Origin: Rhodococcus erythropolis NBRC 15567
GTDB taxonomy: Bacteria > Actinomycetota > Actinomycetes > Mycobacteriales > Mycobacteriaceae
Assembly: GCF_001552595.1 (NCBI RefSeq)
Contig: NZ_BCRM01000011.1
Coordinates: forward strand, 62,001-126,000
Direction of reading: 5' to 3'
Length of the DNA: 64,000 nucleotides
Each line of letters opens with the position of its first letter. Positions within the stretch are counted from its first letter, which is position 1. The position numbers and the translations under genes are program-made. A model generated the notes under the pieces. That model had not been told where the DNA came from. It saw only the letters and a list, made by a program, of their open reading frames with translations, and made no database searches. Of the stretch, positions 42,058 through 50,091 are shown in pieces.

Positions 42058-42384
42058 ATGATTTTCGGGCAGCGCGAGTCGAACAGTTACTTTGCCGCAA
42101 TTTTTTCGTACGACTTCCTTGACGAAGGTCTGGGATACGAGACCATCGCACGGATCCACCGGGGCGAGATCTGCGAGTGGATTCGCGATCTCGAGGCGTC
42201 CGGGTTGTTCTCGGCGGCGGAGGTCCATGCCGCCGAACTGGCATGGCGCGAAAATCCGCGTCTGCTCCTCGACGCCCTTCTCGAGGACGCCGACGAGGTC
42301 TCGGTCAAGCGCTGGGAGATTGCGTGGACGAGGCTGGAGCGTCAGTCGCCGGCAGCCGGAACCGCGGTGGCAGAGCACGGCTGA
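42058..42384 (+). CDS. Unknown 108-aa protein
   Basis: A 108-aa acidic helical protein (FSYDFLDEGLGYETIARIHR, AELAWRENPRLLLDALLEDA). I do not recognise a family, and it has no signal peptide, membrane segment or metal motif. GAGGAAGGAA lies 7 bases before ATG 42058, which makes this start far better than the upstream in-frame codon at 41746. It stands alone on the plus strand behind a long leader with several hairpins. Confidence 0.6.
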   Translation: MIFGQRESNSYFAAIFSYDFLDEGLGYETIARIHRGEICEWIRDLEASGLFSAAEVHAAELAWRENPRLLLDALLEDADEVSVKRWEIAWTRLERQSPAAGTAVAEHG

Positions 42385-42423
42385 TCCAGTCGGGCCGAGT
42401 CGACTGCCCAGTCTGCGTCAAGA

Positions 42424-43065
42424 TCAACCGTCTGCGTCAGAGCAGCGGCCGACGACTATCACCTCTTGATCAGTAAGCACGGTGAATTGCGCGCCAGCAG
42501 TGGTCAGCGCTGCGACCGTCCGCGCGGTCACCTGCGGATCTTCGAGTAACGAATCGCCGCCGTGCGGCACTATCGCGAAGTCGACCAGCGCGAGCCCGGA
42601 CCAGATCGGGTCGATACCGCACGTAGGCGTGACTTCAGCGGGGTCGTCCGACGCGTCGAGCCCGATCAGAGTCGGAGTCGCCAGACACGCTCCCGCGCTG
42701 TATCCCGCATAGGCCACGAGGCCCGAACGAACCAGCATCTCGATGACCCGATCTGCGCCGCTTCGGGCTAGCTGAGCTCGCAGGACAAACGTGTTTCCGC
42801 CGCGAACCCACAGACAGTCGAATTCGCGAAGCCGGACTTCGAGTGCTTCCGGTGCACCCAGGAAGTCTCGGACGTCAACTTCCTCTGCCGTGAAGCCCGC
42901 AGCCCGCAATGGGGTCAATTCGCTTGTCACTGCCGAACTGCGGGCATTGACGGGCCACGAATCTGCAGCCGCGGCGATCACCGCTATGCGTGCGCCGCGG
43001 CCTACAAGATCGACAAAAGCCTCGCGGTGGTCGCCGAAACGGTAGGACGAGAGAAACAGTTTCAC
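42424..43065 (-). CDS. Peptidase S51-like (PepE/dipeptidase E family) protein
   Basis: A 213-aa class-I-amidotransferase-like fold of the S51 family. The nucleophile elbow is VAYAGYSAGACLATP (Ser near 124), preceded by LWVRGGNTFVLRAQL and followed by IWSGLALVDFAIVPHGG with the likely His. Family members cleave aspartyl dipeptides or cyanophycin dipeptides. GTG start at 43065 with GAAGG upstream. The gene is followed, 40 bp past its stop, by the end of the convergent unknown 108-aa gene. Cytosolic. Confidence 0.85.
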   Translation of the reverse strand: MKLFLSSYRFGDHREAFVDLVGRGARIAVIAAAADSWPVNARSSAVTSELTPLRAAGFTAEEVDVRDFLGAPEALEVRLREFDCLWVRGGNTFVLRAQLARSGADRVIEMLVRSGLVAYAGYSAGACLATPTLIGLDASDDPAEVTPTCGIDPIWSGLALVDFAIVPHGGDSLLEDPQVTARTVAALTTAGAQFTVLTDQEVIVVGRCSDADG

Positions 43066-43099
43066 TTCTCAGTACCTTCGCGACCTACCCACCCAGCTC

Positions 43100-43918
43100 T
43101 CAAATCGTGAACGCCAGATTGTCGACGACGCGTGCGCCCACCGTGGTGTCGCCGCGAAGTGAGATGTCGGTTCGATGATCGGACGCGTGGACGCGGCCAC
43201 CGGCAATCCGGGTGAAGAGCGGTGAGCTCATCGAGATGGTCGTGGTCGCCGGACCGTCGAGCTCCGGGACGAGCGTTGCACGCGCATCGACCGAGATGTG
43301 AAGTGAACGGGCAAGTGGCCCTTCGAGTTCGAAAGTGATCCGTGCTCCCTCGGGTGCCTTTCCTCGTTTCCCGACGACAAATCCGAGCGCGCTGGTGATT
43401 TCGCCGAATGCAGTCTCCGCGCGCAATCCGCCTTCCTCGCCCGGAATGCCGACTGCATCTCTGATGTCGAGTTCGTGCATCCAACAGTCGAAGGTCCGAA
43501 TGCGCATGAACCGGCCATAGGGCGCAAGACCGACTGGTGTTTGTGTCTCGGCGTCCCAGTCTGCGCCCGTCATCGAGCGAAGAGCGTCGGCTCGCGTGGC
43601 AGTGATATCGCGATAGTGGGCCAACAAGTCCGCGTGCGGTGTCCGCCTCAGGCCTTCGACCCAGCGCTCGTTGAACGCCGCAATCTCGTTGTGGACGTGA
43701 GGCAATGCGTGCACGTCCAGGTCGATCGACGGCGGATTGATGCCCGCGAGCAGTGATTCCGTACCGATCAGGTGGGACACGATGTCATGGACCGTCCACC
43801 CCGGAAGGTTGGACGGTGCCAACCACTGGTCACCGTCGAGTTCGGCAAGCAGTGCGTCGATGACTGTCCATTCCTCGGTCAACGCGTCGACTACTGCGTC
43901 CTGGGGCCAACCACTCAT
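43100..43918 (-). CDS. Maleylpyruvate-isomerase-family mycothiol-dependent protein
   Basis: A 272-aa DinB-like four-helix protein of the actinobacterial mycothiol-dependent family: WTVIDALLAELDGDQWLAP, WTVHDIVSHLIGTESLLAG (metal His), RTFDCWMHELDIRDAVG (second metal His) and a C-terminal SCP2-like domain (ITFELEGPLARSLHISV). Members use mycothiol as thiol cofactor for isomerase or transferase reactions. Start ATG 43918 has GGAGATG upstream; the frame remains open for 53 codons above it, but those look non-coding. Substrate unknown. Confidence 0.87.
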   Translation of the reverse strand: MSGWPQDAVVDALTEEWTVIDALLAELDGDQWLAPSNLPGWTVHDIVSHLIGTESLLAGINPPSIDLDVHALPHVHNEIAAFNERWVEGLRRTPHADLLAHYRDITATRADALRSMTGADWDAETQTPVGLAPYGRFMRIRTFDCWMHELDIRDAVGIPGEEGGLRAETAFGEITSALGFVVGKRGKAPEGARITFELEGPLARSLHISVDARATLVPELDGPATTTISMSSPLFTRIAGGRVHASDHRTDISLRGDTTVGARVVDNLAFTI

Positions 43919-44109
43919 GCGGACATCTCCTGTTTCGGACGGTGCGGTTCTCCTCACTGTATGTCGCGCCGGATAAGTGAGCGGGCATTCCCATGCTTCG
44001 AGTCGGTGTTGCCAAACATCCGAGGGAGGCAGAGTTCCTGTGGTAGACCAGGATTGTCGACGCCGAAGCAGGCTCACGCGGCGTTGTCGTCACCGACAGA
44101 GGAGTCTTC

Positions 44110-45648
44110 GTGTTTCCAGGAAATTTTGTCCAGTCCACGCCGGACAAGCCCGCCGTCATTCGCCCGGCGACGGGTGAGTCCATCACCTATCGGGAACTCG
44201 ACGAACGGTCGACGCAGTTGGCGCGATACTTCCGAAGTGTCGGTGCCAAGCCTGGGGACCACGTCGCTCTCATCTCGAACAACGATCTCCGGGCGTTCGA
44301 GGTGTACTGGGCAGCATTGAGATCAGGTCTCTACATCACTGCGGTGAACTGGCATCTCACGGCTGCGGAGACCGCCTACATCGTCGACGACTGCGAGGCG
44401 ACAATTCTGGTGGCGTCGGGGCAGGCGTCGGCAGCAGTTCCGTTGGACGAGAAGCTGATTCCGCGCGTGCGCCACCGATTGGTGTACGGCGGCGCCCTCG
44501 AGGGTTTCGACGACTACGAGGATGCGGTCGATGCTCAGTCCGCCGATCCACTCGACTCGCAGCCACGTGGGGCTGACATGCTGTATTCGTCAGGAACCAC
44601 TGGGAGGCCGAAGGGGATCAAGGGAGACCTTCCGGAGGGCGAGGTGGACACCACCATGGATCCGTACACCGCGGTGTTCGCGCCGATGTACGGGTTCGAT
44701 TCCGACACAGTCTATTTGTGCCCGGCTCCGGTCTATCACGCGGCGCCCCTGCGCTTTTGTGGCGTGATCAATTCGGTCGGCGGAACCGTGATCTTGATGG
44801 ATGCATTCGAAGCCGAAACCGCGCTGGAGTTGATCGGTAAACACGCTGTGACACACAGCCAGTGGGTGCCGACGATGTTCGTTCGAATGTTGAAACTTCC
44901 GAAGGAGGCCCGCGATCGTTACGACGTCTCGACGGTGAAGGTCGCCATTCACGCTGCTGCTCCCTGCCCGCCTGAAGTGAAGACGGCAATGATCGACTGG
45001 TGGGGGCCGGTGATCCACGAGTACTACGCCTCGACCGAGGGTTCGGGCGCCACCTTCATCAACAGCGAGCAGGCCTTGGCGCATCCGGGTTCCGTCGGTC
45101 GTGACGGAGTGATGGGGATCGTGCACATCTGTGACGACGCCGGGCGTGATCTTCCGGTCGGCGAGGTCGGTACCGTGTTCTGGGAGCGGGAGACTCTGCC
45201 ATTCCGGTACCACAACGACCCCGAGAAAACGGCTGCCGCGCAGCATCCGGATCATCCGACATGGACAACGAGTGGAGATATCGGCTATATCGACTCCGAG
45301 CGTTTCCTTTATCTGACCGATCGTGCGGCATTCACGATTATCTCTGGTGGCGTCAATATCTATCCGCAGGAGTCCGAGAACATCCTTACCTTGCATCCGA
45401 AAGTGTTCGACGTGGCGGTCATCGGTGTTCCCGATGAAGAAATGGGCGAACAGGTCAAGGCGGTTGTCCAACTGGCGGAGGGAGTCGAGCCGAGTGCCCA
45501 TGTCGCCGAGGAATTGCTGGAATACGTTCGCAGCCAGGTTGCACATTTCAAAGCTCCGAGAAGCATCGACTTTGCCGACGAATTGCCTAGGACCGCGACC
45601 GGAAAGCTCGTAAAGCACAAGTTGCGGTCTCAATATGTGAGCAGTTGA
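44110..45648 (+). CDS. Acyl-CoA synthetase (FadD-type, AMP-forming)
   Basis: A 512-aa AMP-forming ligase: ADMLYSSGTTGRPKGIKGDL (A3), IHEYYASTEGSGATF (A5), TTSGDIGYIDSERFLYLTDR (A7), GVNIYPQESENIL (A8) and PRTATGKLVKHKLR with the catalytic Lys (A10). It is shorter than FadD15 and belongs to the group that activates short/medium, aromatic or steroid side-chain acids. GTG start 44110, GAGGAG upstream. Divergent from the mycothiol-dependent gene. The substrate cannot be fixed. Confidence 0.87.
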   Translation: MFPGNFVQSTPDKPAVIRPATGESITYRELDERSTQLARYFRSVGAKPGDHVALISNNDLRAFEVYWAALRSGLYITAVNWHLTAAETAYIVDDCEATILVASGQASAAVPLDEKLIPRVRHRLVYGGALEGFDDYEDAVDAQSADPLDSQPRGADMLYSSGTTGRPKGIKGDLPEGEVDTTMDPYTAVFAPMYGFDSDTVYLCPAPVYHAAPLRFCGVINSVGGTVILMDAFEAETALELIGKHAVTHSQWVPTMFVRMLKLPKEARDRYDVSTVKVAIHAAAPCPPEVKTAMIDWWGPVIHEYYASTEGSGATFINSEQALAHPGSVGRDGVMGIVHICDDAGRDLPVGEVGTVFWERETLPFRYHNDPEKTAAAQHPDHPTWTTSGDIGYIDSERFLYLTDRAAFTIISGGVNIYPQESENILTLHPKVFDVAVIGVPDEEMGEQVKAVVQLAEGVEPSAHVAEELLEYVRSQVAHFKAPRSIDFADELPRTATGKLVKHKLRSQYVSS

Positions 45649-45671
45649 TCCTCCGATGAAATACTAGGACA

Positions 45672-45900
45672 TCAGAGTAATTCTGCGAGATAGTCGGCAA
45701 GGACCTGCGCGTGGCTGTATGGCAGGTCCTTGCTTGCTGTCAGTAGAACAACGGGTCGAGAATCCGATGCCGTGCGATGCGTACTGCAGGTTTTCGCGTT
45801 TGACGCCGCGCGGCCAGAGTTGGTCGATGAGAAGCCCGACGGCGTTACATTCGGAAGCCGGTTCGTAAACTCCCTCGACGGTGATTATTCGGCGCGTCAT
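45672..45900 (-). pseudogene. DUF488 gene with internal deletion and frameshift
   Basis: The minus strand from ATG 45900 reads a DUF488 N-terminus (RRIITVEGVYEPASE, LLIDQLWPRGVKRENLQ). It then jumps, in another frame, to the family's C-terminus (RPVVLLTASKDLPYSHAQVL, ADYLAELL, stop at 45672-45674). About 65 central residues are missing, including the usual APSxxLRKW segment, and the join is out of frame, so the continuous frame is a truncated, wrong-ended peptide. A deletion of that size cannot be a base-calling error. The gene is dead. Confidence 0.8.
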
Positions 45901-46173
45901 TTCATGCCTTTTCGTCTTTCGGCCGTTTCAAATAGTGGAATAGCCCGCCATTCGAGTGTGATCGGCGCCACAGTAGGCTTCTCAAGGTATGTCCAAACAT
46001 ACTGTTCGGACTCGATTCAGATGGAGAAAGTGCGTCGTCGGTTTCCCTACGCCGCGGTAACTCTGGCTACTATCAGTCACCATTCACCCAAAAGCGGGTC
46101 ATCTTCCGCTCATCACATGCTGGTTGCCGCTCGTCGCAGCAGGCGAACCACCAACCGCAGAAGGTAATGGAAA

Positions 46174-47283
46174 ATGGAAACATCGAAGAGCGCACAAGTG
46201 CGTCCGACGGTCGGCGTCCCTCGAGAATCGAGTGATGGTGAGCGTCGGGTCGCATTGGTGCCGAAAATTGTGTCCGCTTTGATCGGCAAGGGCGTCGACG
46301 TGGTCGTCGAGTCCGGGGCCGGTCTCGGGGCGTTGATTCCCGACGAGTTGTACACCGCTGCCGGCGCGAAGATCGGCGATCCGTGGACTGCTGACGTCGT
46401 GGTCAAGGTTGCGCCCCCGTCGACAGAAGAGATCGCCCGGATCAGTACCGGCGCGAAGCTCATCGGTTTCCTGAATCCGCGTAATGCGGACAACCGCATC
46501 GCCGAGTTGAAGGCCGCCGGCATCGAGGGATACGCCGTGGAGGCGATTCCTCGTATCTCCCGCGCGCAGGTGATGGACGCGTTGTCTTCGCAGGCGAACG
46601 TGTCCGGGTACAAGGCTGTTCTGTTGGCAGCATCGGAGTCGACGCGGTTCTTCCCGATGCTCACCACCGCTGCAGGCACGGTGAAGCCTGCGACCGTTCT
46701 GGTGCTCGGAGTGGGTGTGGCAGGTCTGCAGGCGCTGGCGACAGCCAAGCGCCTCGGTGGCCGCGCTACCGGGTACGACGTGCGTCCTGAGGTCGCCGAC
46801 CAGGTGCGTTCGGTGGGTGCACAGTGGCTCGACCTCGGAATCGATGCGGCGGGCGAGGGTGGATACGCCCGCGAGTTGACCGACGACGAGCGAGCGAAGC
46901 AGCAGCAGGCACTCGAAGATGCGATCAAGGGCTTCGACGTTGTGATCACCACTGCTCTGGTTCCGGGTCGTCCGGCGCCGCGCCTGGTCACCGCTGCCGC
47001 GGTCGAAGGCATGAAGCCGGGCAGTGTCGTGGTCGACCTCGCGGGTGAAACCGGCGGTAACTGCGAGCTGACCGAGCCGGGTCAAACCGTCGTCAAGCAC
47101 GGCGTGACCATTTGCTCTCCGCTGAATTTGCCGGCGTCCATGCCTGAGCATGCGTCCGAGTTGTACTCGAAGAACATTTCCGCGCTGATCGAACTGATGC
47201 TCGTCGAAGGTGCATTGGCGCCTGATTTCTCCGACGAGGTTCTGGCCGGTGCGTGCGTCACCCGTGAAGAGAAGGGCGCCTGA
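46174..47283 (+). CDS. pntAA: NAD(P) transhydrogenase subunit alpha part 1 (PntAA)
   Basis: A 369-aa soluble NAD(H)-binding domain I of proton-translocating transhydrogenase. RPTVGVPRESSDGERRVALVPKI opens the alanine-dehydrogenase-like fold, the Rossmann motif is VLVLGVGVAGLQALATAKRLG (~169-189), and the mobile loop and RPAPRLVT follow. AAGG precedes ATG 46174. The stop overlaps the pntAB ATG by one base. With pntAB and pntB it forms the split three-gene enzyme that uses the proton gradient to make NADPH from NADH. Confidence 0.95.
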   Translation: METSKSAQVRPTVGVPRESSDGERRVALVPKIVSALIGKGVDVVVESGAGLGALIPDELYTAAGAKIGDPWTADVVVKVAPPSTEEIARISTGAKLIGFLNPRNADNRIAELKAAGIEGYAVEAIPRISRAQVMDALSSQANVSGYKAVLLAASESTRFFPMLTTAAGTVKPATVLVLGVGVAGLQALATAKRLGGRATGYDVRPEVADQVRSVGAQWLDLGIDAAGEGGYARELTDDERAKQQQALEDAIKGFDVVITTALVPGRPAPRLVTAAAVEGMKPGSVVVDLAGETGGNCELTEPGQTVVKHGVTICSPLNLPASMPEHASELYSKNISALIELMLVEGALAPDFSDEVLAGACVTREEKGA

Positions 47284-47606
47284 TGTACACATCACTTCTG
47301 GCGAACATCGCGATCCTGGTGTTGTCCGGGTTCGTCGGTTTCGCTGTGATCTCCAAAGTTCCGAACACCCTGCACACCCCGTTGATGTCCGGCACGAACG
47401 CCATCCACGGCATCGTCGTCCTGGGTGCGTTGGTCGTCCTGGGCAAGGTGCACGATCCCTCGATCGGGTTGCAGATCATCTTGTTCGTCGCGCTCGTCTT
47501 CGGAACCGTGAACGTTGTCGGTGGTTTTGTGGTCACGGACCGCATGTTGGCGATGTTCAAGGCCAAGCCGGCCGCCAAGTCTGTGTCGAAGGATGGTGAC
47601 CAGTAA
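47283..47606 (+). CDS. pntAB: NAD(P) transhydrogenase subunit alpha part 2 (PntAB)
   Basis: A 107-aa membrane subunit with three helices (SLLANIAILVLSGFVGFAVI; IHGIVVLGALVVLG; IILFVALVFGTVNVVGGFVV) and the PntAB mark VPNTLHTPLMSGTNAIHG. It forms part of the proton channel. One-base overlaps on both sides tie it to pntAA and pntB. Confidence 0.95.
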   Translation: MYTSLLANIAILVLSGFVGFAVISKVPNTLHTPLMSGTNAIHGIVVLGALVVLGKVHDPSIGLQIILFVALVFGTVNVVGGFVVTDRMLAMFKAKPAAKSVSKDGDQ

Positions 47607-49033
47607 TGGAATACCTGGTCAATGCGCTCTACATTGTCGCGTTCTCGATGTTCATCTACGGCCTCATGGGCCTTACCGGCCCGAAGACCGCAGTCCGCGG
47701 CAACCAGATCGCCGCGGTCGGCATGCTCATCGCCGTCGTTGCAACTCTGATCTCCATTCGTGATGCGGAGATGGGGAACTGGATCCTCATCGCTGCCGGC
47801 CTTGTCATCGGTGTCGTGCTCGGCGTCCCGCCGGCGCTGCGCACGAAGATGACGGCCATGCCGCAGTTGGTGGCACTGTTCAACGGTGTCGGCGGCGGCA
47901 CGGTCGCGTTGATCGCGTACGCGGAATTCCTGGACTCGGACGGGTTCACCGCTTTCCAGCACGGCGAGTCGCCGACGGTGCACATCGTCATCGCTTCGCT
48001 CTTTGCTGCGGTGATCGGATCGATCTCCTTCTGGGGCAGCGTGATCGCGTTCCTGAAGCTGCAGGAAACTCTGCCTGGTCGTCCGATCGGAATCGGTAAG
48101 CTCCAGCAGCCGCTCAATGCGCTGCTGCTCATTGCCGCCGTCGCATTCTCGGTAATCATCGGTATCAAGGCGATCTCACCGGAAGGCCCAACCAGCTCAC
48201 TGTGGATCGTCGGCGTGCTCGTACTCTCGGGCATCCTCGGACTGATGGTCGTGCTGCCCATCGGCGGCGCGGACATGCCCGTCGTCATCTCGCTGCTCAA
48301 CGCTCTGACCGGTTTGTCAGCTGCTGCTGCAGGTTTGGCGCTCAACAACCAGGCGATGATCGTCGCCGGCATGATCGTGGGTGCTTCGGGCACCATCTTG
48401 ACCAACCTCATGGCCAAGGCCATGAACCGGTCCATCCCGGCCATCGTGGCCGGCGGCTTCGGTGGCGGCGGCGAAGCGCCGTCCTCCGACGGCGTCGTGC
48501 GCACGGCAAAGGCGACCTCGGCCGCCGACGCGGCTATCCAGATGGCCTACGCCAACCAGGTCATCGTCGTACCCGGATACGGACTTGCCGTCGCGCAGGC
48601 TCAGCACGCGGTCAAGGACATGGCGAAATTGCTCGAGTCGAAGGGCGTCGAGGTCAAGTACGCCATTCACCCGGTCGCCGGCCGTATGCCAGGTCACATG
48701 AACGTTCTTCTCGCAGAGGCGGATGTCTCGTACGACGCGATGAAGGAAATGGACGACATCAACGACGAGTTCTCTCGTACCGATGTCACCTTGGTGATCG
48801 GCGCGAACGACGTCACCAACCCGGCGGCGCGCAACGATCCGAGCTCACCGATTCACGGAATGCCGATCCTCAACGTCGACCAGTCGAAGTCGGTCATCGT
48901 GCTCAAGCGTTCGATGAACTCCGGTTTCGCCGGTATCGAGAACCCGCTCTTCTTCGCCGAGGGCACCTCGATGCTCTTCGGTGATGCCAAGAAGTCGGTC
49001 TCCGAAGTAACCGAGGAACTCAAGGCGCTGTAG
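47606..49033 (+). CDS. pntB: NAD(P) transhydrogenase subunit beta (PntB)
   Basis: A 475-aa subunit: about nine membrane helices (1-280) carrying the proton path, then the soluble NADP(H)-binding domain III (~300-475) with VIVVPGYGLAVAQAQHAVKD, IHPVAGRMPGHMNVLLAEA, IGANDVTNPAARNDPSSPIHG and VIVLKRSMNSGFAGIENPLF. Complete. It ends 18 bp before a strong terminator. This enzyme is a main NADPH source for lipid synthesis and thiol balance. Confidence 0.95.
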   Translation: MEYLVNALYIVAFSMFIYGLMGLTGPKTAVRGNQIAAVGMLIAVVATLISIRDAEMGNWILIAAGLVIGVVLGVPPALRTKMTAMPQLVALFNGVGGGTVALIAYAEFLDSDGFTAFQHGESPTVHIVIASLFAAVIGSISFWGSVIAFLKLQETLPGRPIGIGKLQQPLNALLLIAAVAFSVIIGIKAISPEGPTSSLWIVGVLVLSGILGLMVVLPIGGADMPVVISLLNALTGLSAAAAGLALNNQAMIVAGMIVGASGTILTNLMAKAMNRSIPAIVAGGFGGGGEAPSSDGVVRTAKATSAADAAIQMAYANQVIVVPGYGLAVAQAQHAVKDMAKLLESKGVEVKYAIHPVAGRMPGHMNVLLAEADVSYDAMKEMDDINDEFSRTDVTLVIGANDVTNPAARNDPSSPIHGMPILNVDQSKSVIVLKRSMNSGFAGIENPLFFAEGTSMLFGDAKKSVSEVTEELKAL

Positions 49034-49050
49034 CGCTCGAGCTCGGAAGG

Positions 49051-49086
49051 GGCGTCCATTCGTAACCACGAGTGGGCGCCTTTTTC
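49051..49086 (+). terminator. Rho-independent terminator of the pnt operon
   Basis: A 12-bp stem (GGCGTCCATTCG with CGAGTGGGCGCC, two wobbles), short loop and five T directly after (49081-49085). Located 18 bp past pntB. Confidence 0.85.
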
Positions 49087-49144
49087 GTGTCCCTGTGTTG
49101 CAACGATTCCTGTGCTGAAACGGCTTCTTGTGCTGAAACGACGA

Positions 49145-49182
49145 AGGCGCCTGGTCCGAGACGAAACTCGGAACAGGCGCCT
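49145..49182 (-). terminator. Strong hairpin after the 32-codon gene
   Basis: A 16-bp stem (49145-49160 with 49167-49182, one mismatch) around a 6-base loop, 12 bp past the stop of the small gene on the minus strand. The T-run after it is weak. Its placement supports the small gene as a real transcription unit. Confidence 0.6.
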
Positions 49183-49193
49183 CTGGCGACGTT

Positions 49194-49292
49194 TTACGGG
49201 ACCTCGGGGGTTTCGGGGTCGGAAGAGAAGCCGGAAAGTAGTTCGATCAACTTCTGGATCAGTTCGAGCGGGTTCAGATCTTCGAGGCTCAC
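49194..49292 (-). CDS. Candidate 32-aa amphipathic peptide gene
   Basis: A GTG at 49292 opens 32 codons: SLEDLNPLELIQKLIELLSG followed by a Pro/Glu-rich tail (FSSDPETPEVP) and TAA. AAGGAG lies 7-9 bases upstream of the GTG, an optimal ribosome-binding site, and a strong hairpin sits just past the stop. Residues 6-22 would form an acidic amphipathic helix. The size and character recall the very short porin-like or surface peptides of mycolata and phenol-soluble-modulin-like peptides, but there is no sequence match that I know of. Single gene between the convergent pnt operon and an upstream minus-strand PAP2 gene. Confidence 0.5.
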   Translation of the reverse strand: MSLEDLNPLELIQKLIELLSGFSSDPETPEVP

Positions 49293-49408
49293 GGTAAAGA
49301 CTCCTTCGCTGTGGAACTACTTGATTCGGACATTTCAGAACATACGTCATGCCCCGCCGTCGCGGGAGGGCTTAACGGCGAGAATCTCTGAATCACAAAG
49401 ATTTAGGA

Positions 49409-50062
49409 CTAAAGTCGGATGCTCCGGTGCCTTGAGAACGCGATTGCTGCCGTATCCGGGCGTAGCGCTTCACGTTTCGCGGCGATGGGCGATCGCGCCA
49501 TCAAAATGGCTGCAGCACAGGCCCATACCAGAGCGATCAGAACGCCAGCTATCACTCCGAAAAGGCCGCTCATCTCGGCGGCCAGTGCGCTGGCACCGAT
49601 CGCAGCAACCCCCACGAATCCGAGACCGGCGACCACCGGACGCCACTGCGGGGCGGAGATCAAGATCGCCGAGCAGTACAGCGCGGTCGCCGCTGCCACA
49701 TGACCGCTGGGCAACAGGTCCTGGGGCACATCGGGGAGCCAGGAACCGAATGCCGCATTGGTGAGATTGGCGCCCATTCCGAGGAGCAGGATCGCGCCGA
49801 TGCCGTATGGCAGTCCGCGGACCATCGAGACGACGGCCAGAGCAGTAGTGGCTGCGAGTACAGCGGTGACGTCGAATCGGCCTACCGTCCACTCGGCAAG
49901 TGCGCGCACCTGTTCGGGGACGCTCACCCCAGGCGAGGTGGGTCGCACGAAATACAAGACGCCCAGCGCTACGACGGCGATCGCAGCAAAGACGAGGAAG
50001 CGAGTGGTTGTGGAGGGAGCGGGGTGCTGGGTGGAGGTCGAGACGGTCACGAGTACCAGCAT
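49409..50062 (-). CDS. PAP2-superfamily membrane phosphatase-like protein
   Basis: A protein of about 217 aa with six hydrophobic segments. The conserved phosphatase motif 2 is QDLLPSGHVAAATALYC (SGH near 120). Motif 1 (KxxxxxxRP) and a full motif 3 are not evident, so activity on a lipid phosphate is uncertain. Start ATG 50062 is the first that fits the family; GTG 50050 is an alternative. The upstream extension of the frame lies inside the neighbouring MFS gene and is not real. Confidence 0.75.
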   Translation of the reverse strand: MLVLVTVSTSTQHPAPSTTTRFLVFAAIAVVALGVLYFVRPTSPGVSVPEQVRALAEWTVGRFDVTAVLAATTALAVVSMVRGLPYGIGAILLLGMGANLTNAAFGSWLPDVPQDLLPSGHVAAATALYCSAILISAPQWRPVVAGLGFVGVAAIGASALAAEMSGLFGVIAGVLIALVWACAAAILMARSPIAAKREALRPDTAAIAFSRHRSIRL

Positions 50063-50091
50063 CCCTGTTGAGTCTGTGCCGATCGTGAGGA

